NCBI GenBank assembly: GCA_030147845.1 | Contig: JASBUN010000027.1 | Coordinates: forward strand, 1-40,067 | DNA from: Gammaproteobacteria bacterium | GTDB lineage: Bacteria; Pseudomonadota; Gammaproteobacteria; JASBUN01 | Reading direction: 5' to 3' | DNA: 40,067 bases | Shown: piece by piece, positions 9,608 to 19,795 of the stretch | How the letters are laid out: every line of letters begins with the position of its first letter | Position numbering within the stretch: the stretch's first letter is position 1 | Program-made: the position numbers and the translations under genes | Notes under the pieces: generated by a model | What the model was told of the DNA's origin: nothing | Database searches by the model: none | Seen by the model: only the letters and a program-made list of their open reading frames with translations

Positions 9608-9858
9608 TTGATCCGATCCAGGACGTGGCGGCAAGGCGGAAACTGCGAACAAGCGCAATTGGTATGACGTAAATGCGCATTCTGTGCCGTCTTCCGACTC
9701 CGCCAACGCCGCATCGGCAGATCAATCGTGGCCTCCTTGGATGCTGTATAGGACCGTCGCCGCCCTTTACGGCGCGCTACCTTGCTGCTACATCTTACAA
9801 CACGGCATCAACCCCTCGCGCGCAGCAGCCGGCTGCATCCCCGGACATGGAAGCATGT

Positions 9859-12330
9859 ATGAAAGGCAAACCAAGTCTTTTTCATCACAATTACCTCGGC
9901 CTGGACGCCGCCTCGCTGAAGCGTTCGCTACTCAACCGTCTACTCTATGAAATGGGCAAGACCCACGTCACGGCCAATGCCAGGGACTGGTACCACACCG
10001 CCGCCAACGTCGTACGTGATCGTCTGGTCGAGCGTTGGATCGATACCATGCGCAGTTACGAAACATCCGGTAGCAAACGGGTCTACTACCTGTCGCTCGA
10101 ATTTCTTATGGGACGAACCCTACGCAACAGCCTGCTGAATCTTTCCATCGAAGAGGAAACGCGCCAGGCGCTCGATGAAATCGGCATCGAACTGGAACGT
10201 ATCGAAAACGAAGAACCCGATGCAGCGCTTGGCAATGGTGGCCTGGGACGGCTGGCCGCCTGTTTCCTGGACTCTATGGCGACCCTGCGTCTACCGGGAT
10301 TCGGCTATGGCATTCGCTACGAATACGGCATTTTCAATCAGCGTATCGAAAATGGCTATCAAATCGAGCATCCCGAAAACTGGCTGCGCTATGGCAACCC
10401 TTGGGAATTTCCACGTGCCGAAGTCCTTTATCCGGTGCGCTACGGCGGACGCGTGGTGAATTATCGCGATGCACGAGGCCGCGAGCATTTTCAGTGGACC
10501 GATACGCAGGAGATCATGGCCATGGCGTATGACATACCGGTGCCCGCCTATGGCAGCAACACCGTTAACCATATGCGCCTGTGGTCGGCGAAAGCTTCAC
10601 GCGACTTCGGGCTGCGCTATTTCAATGAAGGTAATTACATTAAGGCGGTAGCCGATCAAGTGGCCTCGGAAAATCTATCACGCGTGCTTTATCCGAGCGA
10701 CACGACGGCCATGGGGCGCGAACTGCGACTGCAGCAGGAATACTTTTTCGTCAGTGCATCACTGCAAGATATCGTTGCCGATTATCTGCGCCAGCACGAA
10801 TTCTTCGCCGAGTTTTCCGATACGGTCGCGATTCAGCTCAATGATACTCATCCGGCCATTGCCATTCCCGAATTGATGCGACTGCTCGTCGACCAGCACG
10901 CGGTGGAATGGGAACAAGCCTGGGATATAACCGTACGAACGTTTTCGTACACCAATCACACGCTCATGCCGGAGGCGCTGGAGACATGGCCGGCGGCGCT
11001 GATGGAAGAATTATTGCCGCGTCACATGCAGATCATCTACGAGATCAATCATCGCTTCCTGGAACAGGTACGACACCGCTACCCCGGCGACACCGCGCTG
11101 TTGCAGCGCCTGTCATTGATCGACGAACAAAAGGAACGCCGCGTGCGCATGGCGCACGTCGCAGTGGTTGGTAGTCATCGGGTGAACGGTGTGTCGGCAA
11201 TTCACACACAGCTGATGAAACAAACCATATTCAAGGATTTTGACCAACTGCAGCCGGATAAATTTATCAATTTAACCAACGGGGTTACGCCACGCCGCTG
11301 GCTTAATCAAATCAATCCGCAACTTGCCAAGTTGATCGGCGAACAACTCGGACACGGCTGGGTAACGGATTGTGAACGTCTCGAAGAACTCCGCGGGTTG
11401 GCCGAAGTCCCCGAGTTCGTCGAGCGCTTCCGCGCTATCAAGCAGGACAACAAGAAGCGGCTGGGTGGATTGATCGCCGAGCGCCTACGCATCGATATTA
11501 ATCCGGACTCATTGTTTGACGTGCAGATCAAACGCATTCATGAGTACAAACGCCAGTTACTCAATCTCCTGCATGTGATCGCGTTGTACAACCGCATCCG
11601 CGAACACCCCGATAATGCGCATATCCCTCGCACCGTCATCTTCGGCGGCAAGGCTGCGCCGGCCTATACGCTGGCCAAGCTGATCATCAAAGCTATCAAT
11701 GACGTCGCCGATGTCATCAATCAAGACCCAGCCGTCGGTGATCGCCTGCGGTTGGTTTTCATCCCCAATTACGATGTCACCACCGCTAGCGATATCATCC
11801 CCGCCGCGGAACTGTCTGAACAAATCTCATTGGCGGGAACGGAGGCGTCAGGCACTGGGAATATGAAGCTTGCACTCAACGGCGCACTCACGATCGGTAC
11901 GCTCGACGGCGCCAACGTCGAAATTCGCGAACATGTCGGCGACGACAATATCTTTATATTTGGCCAAACTGCGGACGAGGTGAAGCAACTGCGCGCATCC
12001 GGCTATCATCCCCGGACCTTCTTGCGCGACAACGCCGAACTCATGAAGGTCATGACCATGTTAGGCGAAGGGTACTTTTCCCCGTCGCAACCGGATCGCT
12101 TCAAGCCACTGATCGATAATCTAATCGAGCATGACCCGTACATGGTGCTGGCGGACTTCGCATCCTACTGCGCCTGCCAGAAGCGCGTCGAAGCATTGTA
12201 TTTGGATCCGCTGGATTGGAACGCGCGCGCTATTCGCAATGTCGCGGGCATGGGCTATTTTTCCAGTGATCGAACCGTGCATGAATACGCCACAAAGATA
12301 TGGGACGTAGTGCCCGTAACACTGGAATAG
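9859..12330 (+). CDS. glgP: Glycogen/starch/alpha-glucan phosphorylase
   Basis: Releases glucose-1-phosphate from alpha-1,4-glucans using phosphate and pyridoxal phosphate. The 823-residue product is full length. It shows NGGLGRLAACFLDSMATL in the N-terminal half and the PLP-lysine motif SGTGNMKLALNG, with Lys at about 670. Start 9859 is favoured by GGAAG six bases upstream; 9847 is an alternative. No other glycogen genes are present in the window, so it stands alone. The 240 bases upstream show no convincing promoter. It ends 65 bases from the convergent rho gene with no obvious intrinsic terminator between. Confidence 0.95.
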   Translation: MKGKPSLFHHNYLGLDAASLKRSLLNRLLYEMGKTHVTANARDWYHTAANVVRDRLVERWIDTMRSYETSGSKRVYYLSLEFLMGRTLRNSLLNLSIEEETRQALDEIGIELERIENEEPDAALGNGGLGRLAACFLDSMATLRLPGFGYGIRYEYGIFNQRIENGYQIEHPENWLRYGNPWEFPRAEVLYPVRYGGRVVNYRDARGREHFQWTDTQEIMAMAYDIPVPAYGSNTVNHMRLWSAKASRDFGLRYFNEGNYIKAVADQVASENLSRVLYPSDTTAMGRELRLQQEYFFVSASLQDIVADYLRQHEFFAEFSDTVAIQLNDTHPAIAIPELMRLLVDQHAVEWEQAWDITVRTFSYTNHTLMPEALETWPAALMEELLPRHMQIIYEINHRFLEQVRHRYPGDTALLQRLSLIDEQKERRVRMAHVAVVGSHRVNGVSAIHTQLMKQTIFKDFDQLQPDKFINLTNGVTPRRWLNQINPQLAKLIGEQLGHGWVTDCERLEELRGLAEVPEFVERFRAIKQDNKKRLGGLIAERLRIDINPDSLFDVQIKRIHEYKRQLLNLLHVIALYNRIREHPDNAHIPRTVIFGGKAAPAYTLAKLIIKAINDVADVINQDPAVGDRLRLVFIPNYDVTTASDIIPAAELSEQISLAGTEASGTGNMKLALNGALTIGTLDGANVEIREHVGDDNIFIFGQTADEVKQLRASGYHPRTFLRDNAELMKVMTMLGEGYFSPSQPDRFKPLIDNLIEHDPYMVLADFASYCACQKRVEALYLDPLDWNARAIRNVAGMGYFSSDRTVHEYATKIWDVVPVTLE

Positions 12331-12395
12331 CGTAGCCTGGCGCGTAACCCCATCGAGTCCGCGCCCGCGACATATAAAGGATTAGGCAGGTGCAA

Positions 12396-13652
12396 TCAGC
12401 GCTTCATCGAGCCGAAGAAATCAGTATTGGTCTTGGTATCTTTGAGCTTATCGAGCAGAAATTCCATCGCCGCCAACTCGTCCATAGGATGTAGCAACTT
12501 ACGCAAGATCCACATTTTCTGCAATTCGTCCGGGTCGGTCAGATACTCTTCGCGGCGTGTACCGGAGCGATTGATGTTGATGGCGGGATATATACGCTTT
12601 TCAGCAATGCGTCGATCCAGATGCACCTCCATATTACCGGTGCCCTTGAACTCCTCGAAGATCACGTCATCCATGCGCGAACCGGTCTCGATCAACGCAG
12701 TAGCCAATATGGTCAAGCTACCGCCTTCCTCGATGTTACGCGCGGCGCCGAAGAAACGCTTAGGACGATGCAGCGCGTTGGCATCGACGCCGCCGGTGAG
12801 CACCTTACCCGACGAAGGCACGACCGTGTTGTAGGCGCGCGCCAAACGCGTTATCGAGTCCAGTAGAATGACGACATCCTTCTTATGCTCGACCAAGCGC
12901 TTGGCTTTTTCGATAACCATCTCCGCGACCTGCACGTGACGGCTGGCCGGCTCGTCGAAAGTACTGGAGATCACCTCGCCGCGCACCGAGCGCGCCATCT
13001 CCGTTACTTCCTCCGGGCGCTCGTCGATCAGCAGCACCATCAAATAACATTCCGGATGATTGCTCGCAATCGACTGGGCGATGTTCTGCAGCATCATGGT
13101 CTTACCGGCTTTTGGCGGCGAGACGATCAAACCGCGTTGGCCCTTACCGACCGGCGCCACCAAATCGATGATGCGGGCGGTAATGTCCTCGGTACTACCA
13201 TTGCCGAGTTCCATAACCAAGCGCTGCTTGGCGAACAACGGCGTGAGATTCTCGAACAACACCTTGTTCTTGGCGTTCTCGGGTGAATCGAAGTTGATTT
13301 CGTTGACCTTCAGCAAGGCGAAATAACGCTCACCTTCCTTGGGCGGCCTGATCTTGCCCGAAACGGTATCGCCAGTGCGCAGATTGAAACGTCGGATCTG
13401 ACTGGGCGAGACATAGATGTCATCGGGTCCGGCCAGGTAAGAGCTGTCTGCCGAACGCAGAAACCCGAACCCGTCCTGGAGAATCTCCAAGACGCCATCA
13501 CCGAAGATGTCCTCGCCGCTCTTGGCGTGGGCCTTAAGGATGCTGAAGATGACATCCTGCTTTCTGGACCGCGCGATCCCTTCGATTTTCATGCTCTGGG
13601 CGAGCTGCACCAAATCGGATGCGGGTTTTTTCTTGAGCTCAGTAAGATTCAT
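12396..13652 (-). CDS. rho: Transcription termination factor Rho
   Basis: Hexameric RNA-dependent ATPase that ends transcription. The 418-residue length is within one of the enterobacterial protein. The start gives [20 protein letters not shown]. The domain order is the N-terminal RNA-binding region with DGFGFLRS, the P-loop SPPKAGKT at 178-185, and the Walker B strand [16 protein letters not shown]. It lies downstream of trxA on the same strand with a leader of about 190 bases, the classic trxA-rho arrangement. Rho genes are usually autoregulated through such a leader; here that is inference. Confidence 0.98.
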   Translation of the reverse strand: MNLTELKKKPASDLVQLAQSMKIEGIARSRKQDVIFSILKAHAKSGEDIFGDGVLEILQDGFGFLRSADSSYLAGPDDIYVSPSQIRRFNLRTGDTVSGKIRPPKEGERYFALLKVNEINFDSPENAKNKVLFENLTPLFAKQRLVMELGNGSTEDITARIIDLVAPVGKGQRGLIVSPPKAGKTMMLQNIAQSIASNHPECYLMVLLIDERPEEVTEMARSVRGEVISSTFDEPASRHVQVAEMVIEKAKRLVEHKKDVVILLDSITRLARAYNTVVPSSGKVLTGGVDANALHRPKRFFGAARNIEEGGSLTILATALIETGSRMDDVIFEEFKGTGNMEVHLDRRIAEKRIYPAININRSGTRREEYLTDPDELQKMWILRKLLHPMDELAAMEFLLDKLKDTKTNTDFFGSMKR

Positions 13653-13762
13653 AGCGGGTACTTTCGGATTGGGCGGACCGACAAAACGCAGAAATACCCG
13701 GGAAGGGCAGGATTCTGTCGTTTCCGGGGGAAAGTGGTTTGCAGGAAGAAACAAAAAACGTA

Positions 13763-13792
13763 GTTATACGACTTTTACGCCAGACAAATCTA
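13763..13792 (-). promoter_or_regulatory. Candidate sigma-70 promoter in the rho leader
   Basis: On the minus strand, a TAGATT -35-like element (13792-13787) and a TATAAC -10 element (13768-13763) are 18 bases apart, about 110 bases upstream of the rho start codon. The -10 is good, the -35 weak. This would give rho its own promoter in addition to read-through from trxA. Confidence 0.35.
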
Positions 13793-13844
13793 GCACGTTG
13801 GGAGCCAGACGTCCAGCCCTACGGGCCAGACGCCTGCATCGATA

Positions 13845-14171
13845 CTAAAGATTGCTGTCGAGGAAAGCGGTCAACTGCGATTTCGACACTGCACCCACCT
13901 TGGTGGCCTCAACGTTTCCGCCCTTGAACAACATCAAGGTCGGAATACCGCGAATGCCGTACTTCGGCGGTGTATTCGGATTTTCGTCAATATTGAGCTT
14001 GGCGATCTTGACCTTGCCGGAATACTCGTCGGCGATCTCGTCCAGGATCGGCGCGATCATTTTGCAGGGACCGCACCACTCCGCCCAGTAGTCGACCAGC
14101 ACCGCCTGATCAGACTTCAGGACTTCATCCTCAAAAGAATCATCGGTCACATACAGTATTCGCTCACTCAC
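13845..14171 (-). CDS. trxA: Thioredoxin 1
   Basis: Cytoplasmic dithiol reductant. The 108-residue product has the canonical active site WAEWCGPCK and the cis-proline motif GIPTLMLF. Translation starts at a GTG, decided by a strong GGAGG eight bases upstream; no ATG is better placed. It is upstream of rho and diverges from rhlB across a 310-base gap. All family features are intact. Confidence 0.97.
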   Translation of the reverse strand: MSERILYVTDDSFEDEVLKSDQAVLVDYWAEWCGPCKMIAPILDEIADEYSGKVKIAKLNIDENPNTPPKYGIRGIPTLMLFKGGNVEATKVGAVSKSQLTAFLDSNL

Positions 14172-14481
14172 GCTCTACGCCTCCGTCATCAAAAAATCCA
14201 ACGCGCCCCACAGGGTGCGTACGAGATTCGTCCGTCTCCGACAATCGAGACTATATGGCTGCCACGGGCGGCCGGATTCGCGCTACGCTCAGCGGCCCAA
14301 CCAGCCTGTATCCCAAGGTGCGTCGCGTTGTCTGCCCGTTACCAGAGAAAAAATAAGGTGCAGAAATCGAAGGGCGGGTGCCGGGACCGCGGCCCTGAAC
14401 TGACATTTGCGTCAATTTGAGCCGAAACTTTCCCTGATTGCAAGTCCCCACCGGCGTCAATTTGCGATATGCTGTGCAACC
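14172..14481. other. Divergent intergenic region trxA / rhlB
   Basis: 310 bases without a credible gene. It must hold the promoters of trxA (minus) and rhlB (plus). The trxA ribosome binding site GGAGG is visible. An AT-richer stretch at about 14400-14480 precedes rhlB, but no confident -35/-10 pair was found on either strand. Confidence 0.5.
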
Positions 14482-15774
14482 ATGGCAAATCAGCATCTGA
14501 CTGAAGTTACATTCAAATCCCTGAACTTACAGCACGCTCTCCTCGAGGGCGTCAACAGTGCCGGATTTGTCGAGTGTACTCCCATCCAAGCCGAAACGCT
14601 GCCGTTGGCGCTGACCGGTGTCGATGTGGCCGGCCAAGCGCAAACGGGCACAGGCAAAACCGCCGCGTTCCTGCTCGCGGCCATGCACCATCTACACACG
14701 CACCCGGCGACGCCCACCCGCGCGATCAATCAACCGCGCGTGCTCATCCTGGCGCCAACACGTGAATTGGCGGTCCAAATCCACACGGACGCAGCGCTGC
14801 TCGGACAACACACGGAGCTGAAGCTGGCGCTTGCATACGGCGGCACGGGCTACGAAACACAGCGCGAGCAAATCAGCGCCGGGGTAGATATCCTGATCGG
14901 TACACCGGGACGCATCATCGACTATTTCAAACAGCACGTATTCGACTTGCGGGCGCTGCAGGTGATGGTCCTGGACGAGGCCGACCGCATGTTCGACCTC
15001 GGCTTCATCAAAGATATCCGCTATTTGCTTCGGCGCATGCCGCCGCCGGAAAAGCGCTTGAGCATGTTGTTTTCGGCGACCTTATCGTACCGGGTCACCG
15101 AATTGGCTTACGAGCACATGAATAATCCCCGCATCATCGCCGTCGAACCAGACCGCGTAACGGCGGAAAACGTCACACAAGTGGCCTATTACACCGCCAA
15201 CAGCGAGAAGATCCCGCTGTTACTCGGTATGCTGCAGCACATGGATCCACGGCGCAGTATCGTCTTCGTCAATACCAAACGCACGGCCGAGCGTGTCTGG
15301 AGTTATTTGGAAGGCAACGGCTACAAGGCCGCTATGCTGTCGGGCGATGTCCCGCAGACCAAGCGCCTGCGTTTGCTGCGGGAATTTCAGAGCGGTGAAT
15401 TACCTATATTGGTGGCCACGGACGTCGCCGCGCGCGGATTGCACATCCCCGAAGTCAGTCATATCTTCAATTTCGACCTGCCACAGGACGCGGAAGACTA
15501 TGTGCATCGCATCGGGCGTACCGCGCGTGCCGGCGCCAGCGGCGACGCGATCAGTTTCGCATGCGAGGATTACGCCTACTCGCTGCCCGAAATCGAAGCC
15601 TACATCGGCCATAAAATTCCGTCTGAAAGCGTATCGCAAGACTGGCTAATCACGCCAAAGGCGCCGGTCAAAATAGAACGCCGGCCGCGTAACGGACCGG
15701 GCGGCAAAGCCGGTGGCCGGCGCGCTGGCAACCGCGCTGGCGGCCGACCGCGCCGGAGCGGTACGCGCAGCTAA
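14482..15774 (+). CDS. rhlB: ATP-dependent RNA helicase RhlB (DEAD-box)
   Basis: The 430-residue DEAD-box helicase has a Q motif region ([10 protein letters not shown]), Walker A AQTGTGKT, the DEAD motif in [13 protein letters not shown], the SAT motif FSATLS and motif [13 protein letters not shown] basic Gly/Arg-rich tail ([19 protein letters not shown]) probably binds RNA. Position opposite trxA-rho is that of rhlB in enterobacteria, where the protein works in the RNA degradosome. Start 14482 gives [14 protein letters not shown]; an upstream frame from 14407 looks non-coding. Assignment to RhlB rather than another DEAD-box paralogue rests on this context. Confidence 0.92.
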   Translation: MANQHLTEVTFKSLNLQHALLEGVNSAGFVECTPIQAETLPLALTGVDVAGQAQTGTGKTAAFLLAAMHHLHTHPATPTRAINQPRVLILAPTRELAVQIHTDAALLGQHTELKLALAYGGTGYETQREQISAGVDILIGTPGRIIDYFKQHVFDLRALQVMVLDEADRMFDLGFIKDIRYLLRRMPPPEKRLSMLFSATLSYRVTELAYEHMNNPRIIAVEPDRVTAENVTQVAYYTANSEKIPLLLGMLQHMDPRRSIVFVNTKRTAERVWSYLEGNGYKAAMLSGDVPQTKRLRLLREFQSGELPILVATDVAARGLHIPEVSHIFNFDLPQDAEDYVHRIGRTARAGASGDAISFACEDYAYSLPEIEAYIGHKIPSESVSQDWLITPKAPVKIERRPRNGPGGKAGGRRAGNRAGGRPRRSGTRS

Positions 15775-15953
15775 GAAGGCCCTGATTTATTTGCTCGAGG
15801 GGATGAAGCAAGGCGAACCGCGGCGAGCTGGTGCAATAAGCGGGCAGTTTGCGCGCCTTTTCCAATGTCGCCAAGGCTACTTCAACGGACTGGCCGGAGC
15901 TTCCTTAACTTAGACCCGAAAAAAAGTCGAACCCGTAGACTGAGACCCTTTCA

Positions 15954-16607
15954 GTGGCGACGAACCTGGATCAAATACCACCGCTCGCAGCCTTGGTTGA
16001 GGTTGCTCACGACTTCCATCGACGCGGTTGGATGGTCGGCACGGCCGGCAATCTAAGCGCACGTACGCAATCACATCAATTCTGGATCACCGCCAGCGGC
16101 AAGCCTAAAGGGCGACTGCACGAGTCTGACTTCCTGCTCATCGATATCGACACCGGCGCCGTGGTGGAAAAGGCCGCTCCCGAGGCACAACCGTCGGCCG
16201 AAACGGCCATTCACCGCGTAATCTACCAACTGTTTCCGGCGGCCGGCGCCTGCCTGCACGTGCACACCGTGGAGGCGGTGCTGGCCGCGCGCAGCGTCGC
16301 GCCGACAGCCGCGCGCCTGCCGCTACCGGCGCTGGAAATGATAAAGGGGTTGGGCGTATGGGAGGCGGAACCGAATGCCAACCTGGAACTGTTCGACAAC
16401 CTCACGCAGGTGCCTGACATTGCCGATCTCATCGCAGCCCGCTTTGCGGCTAACGCGCCGCGGTTGCCGGCGTTGATGATCCGCGATCACGGCGTCACCG
16501 TGTGGGGCACGTCCATACAACAAGCCTACGACCGTCTCGAATGCCTCGAATTCATACTCAGCGCGGTCGCACGCGGCGTAAAGGGTAAAGATTCCGGAGT
16601 TAGCTGA
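15954..16607 (+). CDS. mtnB: Methylthioribulose-1-phosphate dehydratase MtnB
   Basis: Class II aldolase-family zinc enzyme of the methionine salvage pathway that dehydrates 5-methylthioribulose-1-phosphate. The 217-residue product shows GWMVGTAGNLSAR near the N-terminus, ITASGKPKG, the zinc-ligand HVHT and the later histidine in RDHGVTVWG. The only fitting start is a GTG at 15954 without a strong ribosome binding site. The neighbouring salvage genes mtnC and mtnD are not in the window, so the pathway must be encoded elsewhere or be partial. A related fuculose/ribulose-phosphate aldolase is the main alternative. Confidence 0.82.
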   Translation: MATNLDQIPPLAALVEVAHDFHRRGWMVGTAGNLSARTQSHQFWITASGKPKGRLHESDFLLIDIDTGAVVEKAAPEAQPSAETAIHRVIYQLFPAAGACLHVHTVEAVLAARSVAPTAARLPLPALEMIKGLGVWEAEPNANLELFDNLTQVPDIADLIAARFAANAPRLPALMIRDHGVTVWGTSIQQAYDRLECLEFILSAVARGVKGKDSGVS

Positions 16608-16674
16608 CGCTATCTGTTGCAAGCGCGGTAAGGCAGCCACTGTCGCGCCAACCGATAAAACTACCACCAACTAC

Positions 16675-18297
16675 ATGGGCACGGCCGCATCCATCGGCTA
16701 CACCAAAAACGTGACTTCACTACTACTACAAGTTCCGCCGCAACACGACTACGCCAATCCGGCGGTGGAGACCAACCCGAAACGCCTGGCAAAGTGGATC
16801 AAGCAGTTACCACTAATGAACTTGCTCGCCTCGGTACGCGACCTGGTCGATGCGGTCGAACCGTGCAATCTACAACGCATGTCGGGCAAGACGCGCATAC
16901 GCTTGTTGGAGCTCTACCGGGAAACCGTACTCAGCCTGTTTGCAGCGGTAGATGACGACAGTATTCGCCGTCTGCATCTCAGCGCCGCGCAACGTGCTCA
17001 AGTAAAAGACGATATGGGTCGGTTGTGCGCGGCTCTTGCCTGCGGCTATAAACTCATGGTCAAGGAGTATCACAGCGAAAATGCCGATCTGCGGCGCAAC
17101 CCGATTGCCTTACTTGCCCTATATCGTGCACTGGAGACATGTGCGCTGACGCTGTTACACGCCTACCGCAACTACCAGCCGGCGCCACCGTTCATGTTAC
17201 TTGATGCGCATCAATTACTGCGCCATGCCGAACGATGTGATGTCACGGACGCGCCTGTTGTCTACGAGAAGAAAGCCGTCGCCGCCCATGGCGTGGGCGG
17301 CCAGTACAAAAAACTCATGCTGCTCGCGGTCACCGACCCGTACCACCTCACGGCCGGAACCGCGGTGAATTTATATCAGCTGCTCGACGCCTACGCGCCA
17401 CTGTGCCGACTGAGCAAAGGCAGCCAAGGCCAGGGACTCAAGCAGTATGTTATCGATCTGGAAAGTGACAGTCCGCCTACGTCATGCGCAAAATCGACGG
17501 CAGCGGTAAACGTCGAGGATGGCCGCCTTCTCGACATCCAGCCGGCCGTGGTTCGCGCGCAGCAACGCCTGCGCGAATTGCACGCCGTTCAAGCCGGCGC
17601 GACGCATCAGGAAATCCGATTACTGCACGTATTAGTGCCCGAATTGGAGAAGAGCCGGGTCCGGCAGTCACCGCGACAGACGGTCAACCGCGAGGCGCGG
17701 ATTACCTTCGGGATCGACGCCATCCACTACTATCTGTCGCGCGGAAAACACCACTTGAGCGACATGCCGGGTACGAGTCAACCCGGCATCGAAGTTCGTG
17801 ATGTCGATACCGAACAAGAAATCCATCACAACCTGGAGACCTGGTTAATCGTCAATCAGAGCGCCAACGGTTACTTGCTCAGCAATCACGGCAAGTGGTC
17901 TGGTGAAGTGCGCATCGGCAACGCCGTCGGCATTTTCATACCCCATGGCGCCGAAAGCAGTCCGCGACTAACGCTGGCGCATGTACGCTGGGTTCGCAAC
18001 AATAAGAATCAGCGCGTAGAAGTAGGCGTCGAAGTGATCCCGGGCGACATCGAAGCGGTCGTCTGCGATCCGCTTCAACAGCACGCAGACAAATTTGGCG
18101 CAATGGCCGCACTGCTACTGCCGCCGGTGGTTGCCTTGGATATCGCACCGAGCCTGATCACGCCAAAAAAACTCTATCAGCCCGAGCGTCTGTTCACGGT
18201 ACGCACCAGCAGCCGGTCCTTCCGTGTGCGTGCCGGTCGCGCGGTGATGGACACAGCGCTGTTCGATCGTTTCGAATTCGAACCTTTATCCGGCTGA
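16675..18297 (+). CDS. Conserved-looking protein of unknown function, possible PilZ-like C-terminus
   Basis: 540 residues with a continuous, well-composed reading frame but no family I can name. The first about 250 residues look helical (for example RLLELYRETVLSLFAAVDD). The C-terminal third (about 390-480) is beta-rich with NQSANGYLLSNHGKWSG, VRIGNAVGIF and VEVGVEVIPGD. That pattern loosely recalls the PilZ barrel of cyclic-di-GMP receptors, but the arginine pair of PilZ is not clear. No signal peptide or membrane helix is seen. The start at 16675 is an ATG; a GTG at 16711 giving VTSLLLQVPP is a reasonable alternative. It begins 67 bases after mtnB. Confidence 0.7.
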   Translation: MGTAASIGYTKNVTSLLLQVPPQHDYANPAVETNPKRLAKWIKQLPLMNLLASVRDLVDAVEPCNLQRMSGKTRIRLLELYRETVLSLFAAVDDDSIRRLHLSAAQRAQVKDDMGRLCAALACGYKLMVKEYHSENADLRRNPIALLALYRALETCALTLLHAYRNYQPAPPFMLLDAHQLLRHAERCDVTDAPVVYEKKAVAAHGVGGQYKKLMLLAVTDPYHLTAGTAVNLYQLLDAYAPLCRLSKGSQGQGLKQYVIDLESDSPPTSCAKSTAAVNVEDGRLLDIQPAVVRAQQRLRELHAVQAGATHQEIRLLHVLVPELEKSRVRQSPRQTVNREARITFGIDAIHYYLSRGKHHLSDMPGTSQPGIEVRDVDTEQEIHHNLETWLIVNQSANGYLLSNHGKWSGEVRIGNAVGIFIPHGAESSPRLTLAHVRWVRNNKNQRVEVGVEVIPGDIEAVVCDPLQQHADKFGAMAALLLPPVVALDIAPSLITPKKLYQPERLFTVRTSSRSFRVRAGRAVMDTALFDRFEFEPLSG

Positions 18298-18319
18298 CCG
18301 CCGGCTGCGCAGCGCGCGG

Positions 18320-18724
18320 TCAGCGTTCCCAATGTTTAAAGCGCTTACGACAGTATTGATGTAGCGCATCATAGCTGTCGAAAAAGAGTTCGAAACCCTC
18401 CTCTGCGGGCTCATCAAATTCGCAGAAGTCATTGTCGTACTCCCGGCAGATCTCCGGACGCCGCTCGTAGATCCCACATCGCCCATCGGACTGCAGATGT
18501 GTGCAGCGATTGCGCATAAGCAGGCACCAGCCGTCTTCATCCTTATAAATATTGACGTTCTGGTGCGATATCTGCCACAACAAATGCTCGAAATCATACT
18601 TCGAGCGTGGTGTTTCGATCTCCTGGGTGAAATAAGTGCAGCACAACGAATTGGTGCAGAATCCGCACTTGTTCTCCGGCGTGATTTCCACTTTGATGCG
18701 AGAAATAGCGTCTTGGCGTGGCAT
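18320..18724 (-). CDS. YkgJ-type cysteine cluster protein
   Basis: 134 residues with a cysteine-rich metal-binding pattern: C20, C23, C28 and C29 near the N-terminus, then CTHLQSDGRCGIYERRPEIC with further cysteines in the middle. This matches the YkgJ/zinc-or-iron-chelating family. The biochemical role is not established; such proteins probably hold an iron-sulfur or zinc centre. It lies tail to tail with the 540-residue gene (22 bases apart) and downstream of yrfG on the same strand (84 bases apart). Confidence 0.85.
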   Translation of the reverse strand: MPRQDAISRIKVEITPENKCGFCTNSLCCTYFTQEIETPRSKYDFEHLLWQISHQNVNIYKDEDGWCLLMRNRCTHLQSDGRCGIYERRPEICREYDNDFCEFDEPAEEGFELFFDSYDALHQYCRKRFKHWER

Positions 18725-18808
18725 ATTGAACCCGATCGGTCTAGCGTGAAGGCGGCATTATAACAGACCACGCGCGCAACATAGCGCAGCCGCGGCAGAC
18801 ACCGGCGC

Positions 18809-19477
18809 TTAAGGCGTTGGGATGATTTCGTCAAACTGCCCGATCGCCTCGAACTCCAGCACTTCACGCAACGGCCCCTTGCTGTCAGGTTGCAGCACGG
18901 CCAACAGATAACGAATACCATACTCACGCGCCGATCGCAGCACCGACAAGCTATCGTCGACCAGCAACGTACGTGTGGCATCGAAGCGTTCGACGGTTTG
19001 CAGGCGTTGCCAGAAGCCGCGCTGTTCTTTCGGCAGACCGAAATCGTGCGCGCAGATCAATGCGTCAAAGTGACCGCCCAGCTGCGTACGATCCATCTTT
19101 AGCGCCAGGCTTTTTCCGTGCGCGTTGGTCACCAGCACGATTCGCTTCCCGGCAGCGCGCACGGCGTCAAGAAATTTAATCACATACGGGTGGACGGCAA
19201 TTAAATGATCGACCTCCTGCTTGAGCGCGGCGATGTCGAGCCCAAGCTCGCGTGTCCAATAGTCGATGCAATACCAATCCATGGTGCCTTCCTTATGACG
19301 GAAGCGCGGGAACAGTTCCGCCTTGGCGTCATCCAACGCTATTCCACGCAGTTCCGAGTAACGCTGCGGCACGTGATGTTGCCAAAAGTAGTTGTCGAAA
19401 TGCAGATCGAGCAACGTACCGTCCATATCCAGGAAAACGCTGTCGACCAACGCCCAGTCTAGACTTGCCATGTTCAT
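18809..19477 (-). CDS. yrfG: GMP/IMP nucleotidase YrfG (HAD hydrolase)
   Basis: HAD-superfamily phosphatase expected to dephosphorylate GMP and IMP. Motif I is DMDGTLLDL, followed by HFDNYFWQ as in the enterobacterial protein. Motif II is in VLVTNAHGKSLALK, and the motif IV aspartates are in LLVDDSLSVL. The product is about 222 residues from 19477. Starts at 19483, 19471 and a GTG at 19510 are also in frame with no clear ribosome binding site, so the exact start is uncertain. It diverges from nudE, its neighbour in the E. coli yrf cluster, which supports a shared nucleotide-housekeeping context. Confidence 0.9.
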   Translation of the reverse strand: MNMASLDWALVDSVFLDMDGTLLDLHFDNYFWQHHVPQRYSELRGIALDDAKAELFPRFRHKEGTMDWYCIDYWTRELGLDIAALKQEVDHLIAVHPYVIKFLDAVRAAGKRIVLVTNAHGKSLALKMDRTQLGGHFDALICAHDFGLPKEQRGFWQRLQTVERFDATRTLLVDDSLSVLRSAREYGIRYLLAVLQPDSKGPLREVLEFEAIGQFDEIIPTP

Positions 19478-19795
19478 CCGCATGCGTTTACGCCAACGCG
19501 TCAGCGACACCGGGGGAGGCCCGGGCTCGAAACGATTCTAACCCATCACAGAAATATGTGCTGTGCCCGTGACGTGCCAGGCGACGCGCGAAGCTGATAG
19601 AATGGATACCGTGCGCGGCGCGCGCGCCGCATATTACCGTTCAAGCGTCGCATCGAGCAGAGCCGACGCGCAACCGCACCGAAAGTGGTGCTGGTGTGCG
19701 CAACCATGTCGGCGTCACCACTTCCAATGCGCCGGAAACATTAATCGGGTGGTATGGCATCGAGGCGAAAATAGCGCCTTCCGAACGAGACCGAC
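19478..19795. other. Divergent intergenic region yrfG / nudE with a 16 bp GC palindrome
   Basis: 318 bases without a credible gene. The main structure is a perfect palindrome GCGGCGCGCGCGCCGC at 19615-19630. Promoters for yrfG and nudE should lie here, but no confident -35/-10 pair was found. Confidence 0.45.
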
